DNA of 64,000 nt from Kineosporia mesophila (GTDB lineage Bacteria > Actinomycetota > Actinomycetes > Actinomycetales > Kineosporiaceae): the NCBI RefSeq assembly GCF_021129235.1, contig NZ_JAJOMA010000030.1:1-64000 (forward strand), written 5' to 3'. The position numbers were made by a program, and so were the translations under genes. Numbering within the stretch: position 1 is the first letter of the stretch; each line of letters begins with the position of its first letter. This document shows, piece by piece, positions 57,455 to 64,000 of this stretch. The notes under the pieces were generated by a model, which saw nothing but the letters and a program-made list of their open reading frames with translations, had not been told where the DNA came from and ran no database searches.

Positions 57455-58714
57455 ATGGAAGACGACGACGACGAGCTGACCATCCTGGTGGGCGCCGCGG
57501 AGGGATCTACGGCGCTGGAGCGTGACGGCATGCTGCGTCGGCTGGAGGAAGCGGTCACCCTGGCCGTCGCGGAGTGCACCAACGAGGGCTACCTGACCAA
57601 CGGCAGCACCGGCGAAGTCGACATCAGCCTGACCGTCGCGGCGCCCGGCCTGGCCGCGGCCGAGGCGCTCAGCCTGGTCGGGGACAGCGTCGCGGCGCTG
57701 ATCAACGACCCGGCCAACCCGGGCTGGGGGCCGTTCTCGGTCAGCGTCACCGGCGAGTCCGAAGACCTGACCGAGGGCCTCGACGACGCCACCGACCTAC
57801 AGGTGCTGGGTGGCTTCGACGATGTCGAGGCCCTGCGCCGGCAGCTGGAGGCGGGCACCCACGACGACACCGACGAGGATCTCGACGACCTCGACGACGA
57901 GGTCGTGGTGATCGTCACCGGGCCGGACGGGCTGAGCCTGACCGGCATCGAGACCGTCCGGAACACCGAGGCGGCCCGAGAGCAGCTGCTCGCCGGCGCC
58001 GAGCTCCTCACCAGCGTGGAGCTCGACCAGCTGACCGCCCTGGACCTCCAGTCCGAGGACGAGGACGCGCGCGAGGAGGCCCAGGCCCAGGCGCGCTTCG
58101 TGGCCGGGGCCCTGTTCCAGGCCTCGGTGGCCGTGGTGGACCACCTGTTCATCGACCTGGACACGCTGACCCGCGACGGCACCACGGAGACCGTGGCCGA
58201 GGCCCCGGACGACGTGTTCTTCGTGCTGGGCGGCCTGCCGGAGCGCTACGCCGACCGCTACGACGCGATGTTCACCCAGCGGTTGATCATCGCCACGGCC
58301 GACGTGACGCGGCGGCTGACGGCCGGCTGGGAACCGCTGGCCTGCGTGGCCCACGAGCTGGCCCTGCGCCTGATCCTCGACGCCGCCGAGGTGGAACTCG
58401 ACCAGGCCGACGTGGAGCTCGACGAGGGCTGGCGCGAGGCGATCGAGGCCAACCTGTTCGAGGACTCCGACCACGAGATCCTCTTCGACCCGCAGACCCC
58501 CGACGATGTCGACGACGAGGATCTCCAGGTCGGTGAGGAGTCCGCGCCGATGGGCTTCGTGCACTGGTTCACGCCGTTCAACGCCGAGCGGCACCTGCCG
58601 CCCTACCTGGTCGAGCTCGTGGAGCTCGACGAGGAGGACGACGAGGACGACGACGAGGTGGACGAGTCCGGCGAGGACGGCCTGGAGCAGCAGCAGGAGC
58701 ACCAGCAGCACTGA
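57455..58714 (+). CDS. Highly acidic hypothetical protein
   Basis: The 419-residue protein starts at ATG 57455 (MEDDDDELTILVGAAEGSTA). Asp and Glu dominate throughout. There is an internal acidic loop DDTDEDLDDLDDEVVV (about 140-155) and a C-terminal tail LVELDEEDDEDDDEVDESGE followed by Gln/His. Folded parts include LERDGMLRRLEEAVTLAVAE and ERYADRYDAMFTQRLIIATA. No signal or membrane helix. I do not recognise the family; the length and even codon use support a real gene. It ends ten bases before palindromic repeat copy 6. Confidence 0.78.
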   Translation: MEDDDDELTILVGAAEGSTALERDGMLRRLEEAVTLAVAECTNEGYLTNGSTGEVDISLTVAAPGLAAAEALSLVGDSVAALINDPANPGWGPFSVSVTGESEDLTEGLDDATDLQVLGGFDDVEALRRQLEAGTHDDTDEDLDDLDDEVVVIVTGPDGLSLTGIETVRNTEAAREQLLAGAELLTSVELDQLTALDLQSEDEDAREEAQAQARFVAGALFQASVAVVDHLFIDLDTLTRDGTTETVAEAPDDVFFVLGGLPERYADRYDAMFTQRLIIATADVTRRLTAGWEPLACVAHELALRLILDAAEVELDQADVELDEGWREAIEANLFEDSDHEILFDPQTPDDVDDEDLQVGEESAPMGFVHWFTPFNAERHLPPYLVELVELDEEDDEDDDEVDESGEDGLEQQQEHQQH

Positions 58715-58724
58715 CGACCCTGGT

Positions 58725-58768
58725 CGTGATCATGCGAACGTTCCCCGGGGAACGTTCGCATGATCACG
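58725..58768. repeat. Palindromic intergenic repeat, copy 6 (perfect 44-bp palindrome)
   Basis: Two perfect 22-base arms with no spacer (58725-58746 and 58747-58768), outer ends CGTGATCATGC/GCATGATCACG, centre GTTCCCCGGGGAAC. It lies between two converging genes, so it may act as a bidirectional terminator. Confidence 0.95.
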
Positions 58769-58773
58769 GTCGA

Positions 58774-60378
58774 TCAGGTGTTCTTCCCCACCACGGGCTG
58801 CGGCACCGGGTCGCACTTCTTGTCCGATGTCCGGCCCTTCACCCGCGTGGGCAGTGTGCCGTCCTTGAGGTACGCGGCGACCGCGTCGTCCGTGCAGGCG
58901 ACGCCGTTCAGTGAGCCGGCGTGGGTGGTACCACCGACCCCCTCGATCAGGGCCGACTTCGGGAAGCGGCTACGCACCTCGAGTGCCCCCTCGTACGGGG
59001 TGGCCGCGTCGAGGGTCTCGGAGATCAGCAGCGTCGCGGGGGCCTTGGAACCGTCGACGACCGGTGCCTTGCCCACCTCGCTGTCCCAGTAGAGGCAGGG
59101 AGCGTTGAACCAGACGTTGGACCAGGTCATGAACGGCGCCTTGGCATCCGTCGCGACCGCGTCCTTCTTCCACGTCGCCCAGCTCGCCGGCCACTTCACG
59201 TCGGAGCACTGGGTGGCCAGATACATCGCGAAACCGTTGTCCTGGCCCGTGCCCTGCGGGTTCGCGTCGTCGTAGAGCGACTTCAGCGTCTTGGCGTCAC
59301 CGTCGTGCACCCAGCCGGCGAAGGCGGCCGCCGTCTCCTCCCAGCTGAGCGTGAAATAGCCGGCGCCGAGGAAGACGTCCGTCCACTCGTCCCCACCGAT
59401 CTTGCCGCCCGCGGGCTTCTTGTCGAGGGCATGAAGCTGCTTGTAATACTGCTTCTTCACGGCGGCACCGGTCGAGCCCAGCTTGTAGGTGGCCTTGTTC
59501 TTCGCCACCCACTTGAAGAACACGTCCATGTTCGTATCGAAAGCAGTGTCCTGGTCGAGGTTCGCCCGATACCAGACCTTGCGCGGGTCGACCACGCCGT
59601 CGAGCACCATCCGCCGGACCCGGGTCGGGTACTGCGTGGCGTAGACCTGACCGAGGTAGCTGCCGTACGAGAAGCCGTAGAAGTTGATTTTTTTCTGCCC
59701 CAGCGCCTTCCGGAGCACGTCCATGTCCTTGACGTTGTCCGTGGTCTTCACGTTGTCCAGCAACGCACCGCCGGCCTCGGCACAGGCCTTCGCGTAGGCC
59801 TTCGTGCGCTTCAGCCAGACCTTTTCGGCCTTGGCCGTCTTCGGCACGTACTGCGGCCGGTCGTAGGCGAAGTAGCTTCCGTCGCAGCTGAGCGCGGGCT
59901 TGCTCGAGCCGACGCCCCGCGGGTCGAACCCGATCCAGTCGTAGGCGTCACCGGCCTGATCCGGCACGTACTGACCCAGCGACGAGAGGGTCAGGCCGGA
60001 ACCGCCCGGGCCGCCCGGGTTGACCAGCATCGCGCCCTGGTACTTGGCCTTCTTCACGGTGTGCCTGACCCGCGAGACGGCAATCTTGATCTTCTTGCCC
60101 CGGGGCTTGTCGTAATCGAGCGGAACCGTCAGGTAGCCGCACTGCGCACCGAGCGACTTCAGGCTGGCACTCACGCACTTGCCCCAGGCGATCGGCTTCG
60201 GGTCGAACGCCACCTGGGTCACGGCGGTCGACGCCGCGGCCGGTGCGGCGCTCACAGCCGGTGCGGTGCTCGTCGTGCCGTTCCCGGAATCCTTGGCCCA
60301 CGCCACCGAGCCCGTCACCGCCGAGGCGGCCACCAGCGCGGCGGAGGCCGTCATGACCACGATCTTCTTGTTCACCAT
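58774..60378 (-). CDS. Secreted tripeptidyl aminopeptidase-like alpha/beta hydrolase
   Basis: The 534-residue exported hydrolase has a signal peptide (ending SVAWA, about residue 28). The alpha/beta-hydrolase oxyanion segment is NPGGPGGSGLTLSSL, the nucleophile elbow is GFSYGSYLGQVYA, and the C-terminal TAP-like domain carries the acid (LDAATPYEGA) and the histidine (GGTTHAGS). This is the Streptomyces Tap/SlpD type, which removes tripeptides from protein N-termini. An AAGAGGG ribosome-binding site precedes ATG 60378. It is divergent from the MFS pump gene. Confidence 0.9.
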   Translation of the reverse strand: MVNKKIVVMTASAALVAASAVTGSVAWAKDSGNGTTSTAPAVSAAPAAASTAVTQVAFDPKPIAWGKCVSASLKSLGAQCGYLTVPLDYDKPRGKKIKIAVSRVRHTVKKAKYQGAMLVNPGGPGGSGLTLSSLGQYVPDQAGDAYDWIGFDPRGVGSSKPALSCDGSYFAYDRPQYVPKTAKAEKVWLKRTKAYAKACAEAGGALLDNVKTTDNVKDMDVLRKALGQKKINFYGFSYGSYLGQVYATQYPTRVRRMVLDGVVDPRKVWYRANLDQDTAFDTNMDVFFKWVAKNKATYKLGSTGAAVKKQYYKQLHALDKKPAGGKIGGDEWTDVFLGAGYFTLSWEETAAAFAGWVHDGDAKTLKSLYDDANPQGTGQDNGFAMYLATQCSDVKWPASWATWKKDAVATDAKAPFMTWSNVWFNAPCLYWDSEVGKAPVVDGSKAPATLLISETLDAATPYEGALEVRSRFPKSALIEGVGGTTHAGSLNGVACTDDAVAAYLKDGTLPTRVKGRTSDKKCDPVPQPVVGKNT

Positions 60379-60508
60379 CTGCCCTCTTGATCGCCTTCAG
60401 CCCGCTTCGTCACCCGGCCGAGTGTTCCGTCGTCGTGTCCGGTTGGCAATAGAAGCCCACCCTGCGCTGTGGTATGGATCACCATTGAGGACGCGGGTGG
60501 GCACGAAC

Positions 60509-60563
60509 CGGAATCGGCATTCCGCTCTCGGGTACGGTGGCGCGTAGCGGAATCACAGTTCCG
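60509..60563. promoter_or_regulatory. Paired TetR-type operators upstream of the MFS gene
   Basis: CGGAAT-N4-ATTCCG (60509-60524) and CGGAA-N6-TTCCG (60548-60563) are two similar inverted repeats. The outer arms ATTCCGCT (60519-60526) and AGCGGAAT (60546-60553) also pair. They lie 19 to 73 bases before the MFS start, where its promoter must be. The TetR regulator at the operon's end is the likely ligand. Confidence 0.5.
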
Positions 60564-60581
60564 TTTCGAATGACAAGGAGC

Positions 60582-62102
60582 ATGATGCGGGCCCCCGTAC
60601 CCGAGACCGGAATCCCGGGCGAACACCACCGGCGCACTCCCCCGGGCGTCACCTTCGCCGTCCTCACCCTCGCAGTAGGCACTTTCACCCTGCTCCAGTC
60701 GCTCGTCATCCCGGTGATGGCGACCATCCAGCACGACCTCGGCACCACCCAGGCCGGCGTCACCTGGGTCCTGACCGCCTACTTGCTGTCCGCCTCGGTG
60801 GCCACCCCGATCATGGGACGCCTGGGTGACCTGATCGGCAAGGAAAGGGTTTTCGTCGCCACGCTGATGGCGCTGGCGATCGGCTCGCTGCTCGCGGCCC
60901 TGGCCCCGAACCTGGCCGTGATGATCGTCGCCCGGGTGGTCCAGGGCCTGGGAGGGGGCGCCCTGCCCCTGGCCTTCGGCATCATCCGCGACGAGTACCC
61001 CGCCCACCGCGTCACCGGCGCGGTCGGCAGCCTGGCCTCCCTGACCGCGGTCGGCAGCGGCCTCGGCCTGGTGCTGGCCGGCCCGATCGTCGACGCGCTG
61101 AGCTACCGCTGGCTGTTCTGGATCCCGATGATCATGACCGCGGGCGCGGCGGTGGCAGCCCACTTCCTGATTCCGGCCTCCCCGGTGCGATCGGCCGGCC
61201 GGATCTCCTGGCGCCCGGCGCTGCTGCTGTCCGGCTGGCTGGTCTGCCTGCTGCTGGCGCTCAGCCAGGCCTCGTCCTGGGGCTGGCTGTCACCGGCGGT
61301 CCTCGGCCTGACCGCCGCCTCGGCGGTACTCGCCGGGCTCTGGGTCCTGTCCGAGACCCGCGCCACCACACCGCTGATCGACATGCGGATGATGCGCCTG
61401 CGGCCGGTCTGGACGGCGAACCTGGTGGCCCTGCTGCTGGGCGTGGCAATGTACGCGGTGTTCGGCTTCCTGCCGCAGCTGCTGCAGACTCCGACCGGGG
61501 CGGGCTACGGCTTCGGCGCCGGCATCACCCTGTCCGGCCTGCTGCTGGCGCCGCAGTGCCTCGTGCAGCTGCCCACCGGCATCCTGTCCGGCAACCTCTC
61601 CGCCCGTTACGGCGGCAAGTGGTTCACCGTGCTCGGATGCGCGATCACCACCCTGTCGATGGTGATGTTCGCCTTCGCCCACGACCACGTGTGGCAGATC
61701 CTCCTCGGCTGCGCCCTCTTCGGATTCGGTATGGGCTGGGTCTTCTCGGCGATGTCCGGGCTGATCGTGCAGGGCGTGCCGCAGGAGCAGACCGGGGTGG
61801 CGAGCGGCATGAACGCCAACATCCGCACCATCGGTGGCGCCATCGGCTCGGCCGTGATGGCCAGTGTGGTCACCGCCCACGCCGGGGCCGGCGGGTTCCC
61901 GGAGGAGTCCGGGTACACGCTCGGTTTCGCGCTGCTCACCGGGGCTCTCGTGCTGGCCACACTGGCCGGGCTGCTGATCCCCGACCTGCGACCGAAGGTG
62001 CGGGCCGTGACCACGGCGCGCACCTCGTCCGTCAACCAGACCGAAACCCCGGAACTCGCACTGGTCGCGGGCGGTACGCTCGTGGTCGATGAACGGGATT
62101 GA
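60582..62102 (+). CDS. MFS transporter (DHA2/EmrB-QacA type)
   Basis: I start at ATG 60582 behind AAGGAG, giving 506 residues; ATG 60585 is equally possible. The proton-coupled efflux pump of about 14 helices shows WVLTAYLLSASVATPIMGRL followed by GDLIGKER (motif A), ARVVQGLGGGALPLAFGIIR and GSGLGLVLAGPIVDAL (motif C-like). It would expel drugs or natural products. The downstream tetR overlaps its 3' end by 14 bases, a common pump-repressor layout. Confidence 0.9.
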   Translation: MMRAPVPETGIPGEHHRRTPPGVTFAVLTLAVGTFTLLQSLVIPVMATIQHDLGTTQAGVTWVLTAYLLSASVATPIMGRLGDLIGKERVFVATLMALAIGSLLAALAPNLAVMIVARVVQGLGGGALPLAFGIIRDEYPAHRVTGAVGSLASLTAVGSGLGLVLAGPIVDALSYRWLFWIPMIMTAGAAVAAHFLIPASPVRSAGRISWRPALLLSGWLVCLLLALSQASSWGWLSPAVLGLTAASAVLAGLWVLSETRATTPLIDMRMMRLRPVWTANLVALLLGVAMYAVFGFLPQLLQTPTGAGYGFGAGITLSGLLLAPQCLVQLPTGILSGNLSARYGGKWFTVLGCAITTLSMVMFAFAHDHVWQILLGCALFGFGMGWVFSAMSGLIVQGVPQEQTGVASGMNANIRTIGGAIGSAVMASVVTAHAGAGGFPEESGYTLGFALLTGALVLATLAGLLIPDLRPKVRAVTTARTSSVNQTETPELALVAGGTLVVDERD

Positions 62103-62742
62103 CGCTCCAGCCGTGGGGGCCACCGAGCGCCCGATGCGCAGGGACGCGGCGCGTAATTCGGAGGCCGTGCTGGCCGCGGCCCGGGACGTGATCTCCGAGT
62201 CCGGCGTCGAAGCCAGCATGGAGCAGATCGCCTCGCGGGCCGGCGTCGGCGTCGGCACGCTGTACCGGCACTACCCGAACAAGCAGACCCTGGTCGACGA
62301 GCTGGTCCGGATCATCCTGGACGAGCTGATCAGTACCGCCCGGGCCGGGCTGGAAGACGAGCACGGCAACGGGCTGGAGACCTTCCTGCGGGCCTTCGGC
62401 CGTTCCCTGGCCCGGCATCACGGTTACTCGGCCAAGCTGTTCAGTCCGGGCAACGAGAGCCATCAGCAACAGCTCAACGCGCTGATCGCCGACCTGCACG
62501 CCCAGGCCTTCGCCCACGGCCGGATCGGCGCCGGCGTCGAGTTCGGTGACGTCCGGGCCTTGATGTGGGCCCTGCGCGGGATTGTCGCGGTGACCGGGCA
62601 GAGCGCTCCGGACGCCTGGCAGCGTCACCTCGACCTGCACTTGGCCGCCCTGCGCATCGACCCGGTGCCGAGCACCCGGCCGGCGATCAGCGACGAGCAG
62701 TTGCAGCGCATCGCCGACGCGCAGAAGCGCCCGCAGAGATGA
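62089..62742 (+). CDS. TetR-family transcriptional regulator
   Basis: The 217-residue regulator has an N-terminal TetR helix-turn-helix: RNSEAVLAAARDVISESGVE, then ASMEQIASRAGVGVGTLYRH and YPNKQTLVDEL. The ligand-binding domain is helical and includes FGRSLARHHGYSAKLFSPGN. It overlaps the MFS gene by 14 bases and so is co-transcribed with it. The CGGAAT-type inverted repeats upstream of the MFS gene are its likely operators. Confidence 0.9.
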   Translation: MNGIDAPAVGATERPMRRDAARNSEAVLAAARDVISESGVEASMEQIASRAGVGVGTLYRHYPNKQTLVDELVRIILDELISTARAGLEDEHGNGLETFLRAFGRSLARHHGYSAKLFSPGNESHQQQLNALIADLHAQAFAHGRIGAGVEFGDVRALMWALRGIVAVTGQSAPDAWQRHLDLHLAALRIDPVPSTRPAISDEQLQRIADAQKRPQR

Positions 62743-62746
62743 CGAG

Positions 62747-62779
62747 AACTGGCCGGCACCCCGAGGGGGCCGGCCAGTT
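62747..62779. terminator. Bidirectional intrinsic terminator
   Basis: Perfect 11-bp stem (62747-62757 and 62769-62779, arms AACTGGCCGGC and complement) between the converging tetR and cheX genes. T-rich on the plus side (AGTTTC). Confidence 0.75.
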
Positions 62780-62784
62780 TCGGG

Positions 62785-63303
62785 TCAGACCCCGACCTCC
62801 GCCGAGTGCTGCGCGGACCCGGAGGGCCAGCGGGTCTTCGCATCGGCCGAGTGCAGCGGCATCACCACGAGTTCCATCACGTTGCCGAGCAGGCTCGCCC
62901 CGGCCCGGATCGCGTCCGGCGAGTCGCCCTCGTGCTCGAAGGCGAGCTGCGGGGCGGGCAGCGACAACTGCCCGTTGTGACACAGCAGCGACTTCACGTT
63001 GCCCGCCGCGATGTTGCCGAGTTCGGCGATCACGTCGAGCATGTCGTCCGGCGCCGGTTCGGCCACCCCCAGCAGCGTTGCCGCGAGCGTCGTGATCAGG
63101 TTGCCCTCGGCGCGCACGTCGACCCCCAGGAACGAACCGTCCTGCGGGTCCTGGATCACCAGGCGCGACACCGCGAGGCCGACGGCCGCCGGCAGCGGCT
63201 CCGCCGTCGGCTCGGCCTGCTCGCCGAGGACGGAGGCGATCATCTCGACGAGCAGCATCTCCAGATCAGGCTGGGCCGCAGCCAGTTCAGCGGGATCGAT
63301 CAT
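62785..63303 (-). CDS. cheX: Chemotaxis phosphatase CheX
   Basis: The 172-residue protein starts at ATG 63303 behind GGAG and belongs to the CheC/CheX/FliY family that dephosphorylates CheY-P. The catalytic ExxN motif is in VIAELGNIAAGNVKSLL. The rest is the usual alpha/beta CheX fold (LLVEMIASVLGEQAE, LVVMPLHSADAKTRW). Its ATG overlaps the cheR stop (ATGA), so the two are coupled. The longer upstream frame belongs to cheR in another frame. Confidence 0.85.
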   Translation of the reverse strand: MIDPAELAAAQPDLEMLLVEMIASVLGEQAEPTAEPLPAAVGLAVSRLVIQDPQDGSFLGVDVRAEGNLITTLAATLLGVAEPAPDDMLDVIAELGNIAAGNVKSLLCHNGQLSLPAPQLAFEHEGDSPDAIRAGASLLGNVMELVVMPLHSADAKTRWPSGSAQHSAEVGV

Positions 63304-64000
63304 GATGCTCCATTTCCCAGGTGCTGGAACACGACCGCGCGGTCCACGTCCACGCGCTTCCAGTTGGGGCCCAGCGACGGAGCGGTCTCGGCGCCCCCCA
63401 GCACCAGGTAACCGCCCGGACGCAGCACCGACCGGCAGTTCTCGATCACGCGCTTCTTCGTGGGCGGATCGAAGTAGATCAGCACGTTCCGCAGAAAGAT
63501 GATGTCGCACTGCGGATGACCGATGGGCGGCTGGGCCAGGTTGCCCCACTTGAAGGTCGCCAGGTCGCGAACCTCCTTCTTCAGCACCCAGTCCCGGCCG
63601 ACCTGGTCGAAGTACTTGACCAGGTAGGGAACCCGCAGGCCGCGGTTGATCTCCAGCTGCGAGTACTTACCCGCGCTGGCCCGCTCGACCATCTTGTGCG
63701 AGATGTCGGTGCCGACGATCTTGGCGTCGAAACCCGGGTTCCGGGGCAGCCAGTCGAGCAGCAGCATGGCCAGCGAGTAGCCCTCCTGCCCGGAGGAGCA
63801 GGCGGCCGACCAGACGGTGATCTTCTTGGTCAGCGAGGTCTTGGCGACGTCCGGCAGCAGCTGCTTGGTGAAAACGTCGAAAGGGGCCGTGTCCCGGAAC
63901 CACAGGGTCTCATTGGTGGTGAGCGCGTCGATGACCGAGTCGATCAGCTTCTGGTCGCCCCGGCGCAGCCGGCTGACGAACGCAGCAAGATCGCTCTCCC
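63300..64000 (-). CDS. cheR: Chemotaxis methyltransferase CheR (5' partial)
   Basis: The start lies beyond the right edge; the visible 233 codons cover most of the protein. The SAM-binding motif I is VWSAACSSGQEGYSLAM, followed by IVGTDISHKMVERASAGKYS and CDIIFLRNVLIYFD. The N-terminal helical domain is partly present (LIDSVIDALTTNETLWFRD). CheR methylates chemoreceptor glutamates using SAM. It is translationally coupled to cheX. The pair implies a chemotaxis operon continuing to the right. Confidence 0.92.
   Translation of the reverse strand, partial: ESDLAAFVSRLRRGDQKLIDSVIDALTTNETLWFRDTAPFDVFTKQLLPDVAKTSLTKKITVWSAACSSGQEGYSLAMLLLDWLPRNPGFDAKIVGTDISHKMVERASAGKYSQLEINRGLRVPYLVKYFDQVGRDWVLKKEVRDLATFKWGNLAQPPIGHPQCDIIFLRNVLIYFDPPTKKRVIENCRSVLRPGGYLVLGGAETAPSLGPNWKRVDVDRAVVFQHLGNGAS

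Overview
The window is high-GC DNA, densely coded on both strands, with many GTG starts and 4-base ATGA/GTGA gene overlaps. Gene families such as the MSMEG_05xx nitrogen-starvation set, an actinobacterial ebo-type cluster, NarL-type HisKA_3 kinases and a bacterial expansin point to an actinomycete. Chemotaxis genes (cheX, cheR) imply it is motile. A Kineosporiaceae-like soil or plant-associated genus is my best guess, but that is inference.

Layout. (1) 1-8537: an expanded Nit1C/MSMEG_05xx-type nitrogen-starvation operon. It holds a flavoprotein cut by the left edge, an amidohydrolase, an Sll0783-like protein, a radical SAM enzyme, a fused GNAT-AIR synthase-like protein, two tandem carbon-nitrogen hydrolases (the second with two of its three catalytic residues changed), a MSMEG_0570-like protein, an IclR regulator and an SDR. 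(2) 8693-14779: exported and envelope proteins, namely a two-repeat secreted protein, a DUF916 membrane protein paired with a WxL-tailed phosphatase, a HupE/UreJ-like membrane protein and a lipoprotein. (3) 14812-22157: a frameshifted phytase-like remnant, then a minus-strand ebo-type cluster (myo-inositol-phosphate synthase, UbiA/EboC, TIM barrel, EboA, TatD/EboB, EboE, phosphodiesterase). Two 15-bp minisatellites lie inside its coding regions. (4) 22302-36759: acetoacetyl-CoA synthetase, an M15 peptidase, recC-recB-recD, a small C2H2-like protein, hydroxyacyl-CoA dehydrogenase and a site-2 protease. (5) 36915-46333: a cation/Ca2+ exchanger, a D-lactate-dehydrogenase-type FAD/Fe-S enzyme, an SRPBCC protein, and a response regulator with two histidine kinases. 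(6) 46441-52583: two small hypotheticals, an expansin, a PAS/GAF diguanylate cyclase and zwf. (7) 52942-64000: a sugar ABC importer, two flavin reductases, an acidic protein, a tripeptidyl aminopeptidase, an MFS pump with its TetR, and cheX-cheR cut by the right edge.

The most striking observations are two. First, the two adjacent histidine kinases are broken in complementary ways: one has an intact ATP-binding domain but Asp in place of the phospho-accepting His, and the other keeps the His but has a degraded ATP-binding domain. Second, an apparently active carbon-nitrogen hydrolase sits directly before a paralogue whose catalytic Glu and Cys are both Asp. A family of palindromic intergenic repeats (ends CGTGATCATGC...GCATGATCACG) is scattered over 25-59 kb, and one half-copy supplies the ribosome-binding site and start codon of a gene. 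I saw no rRNA or tRNA genes, no CRISPR array, no insertion sequence with a transposase and no replication origin.
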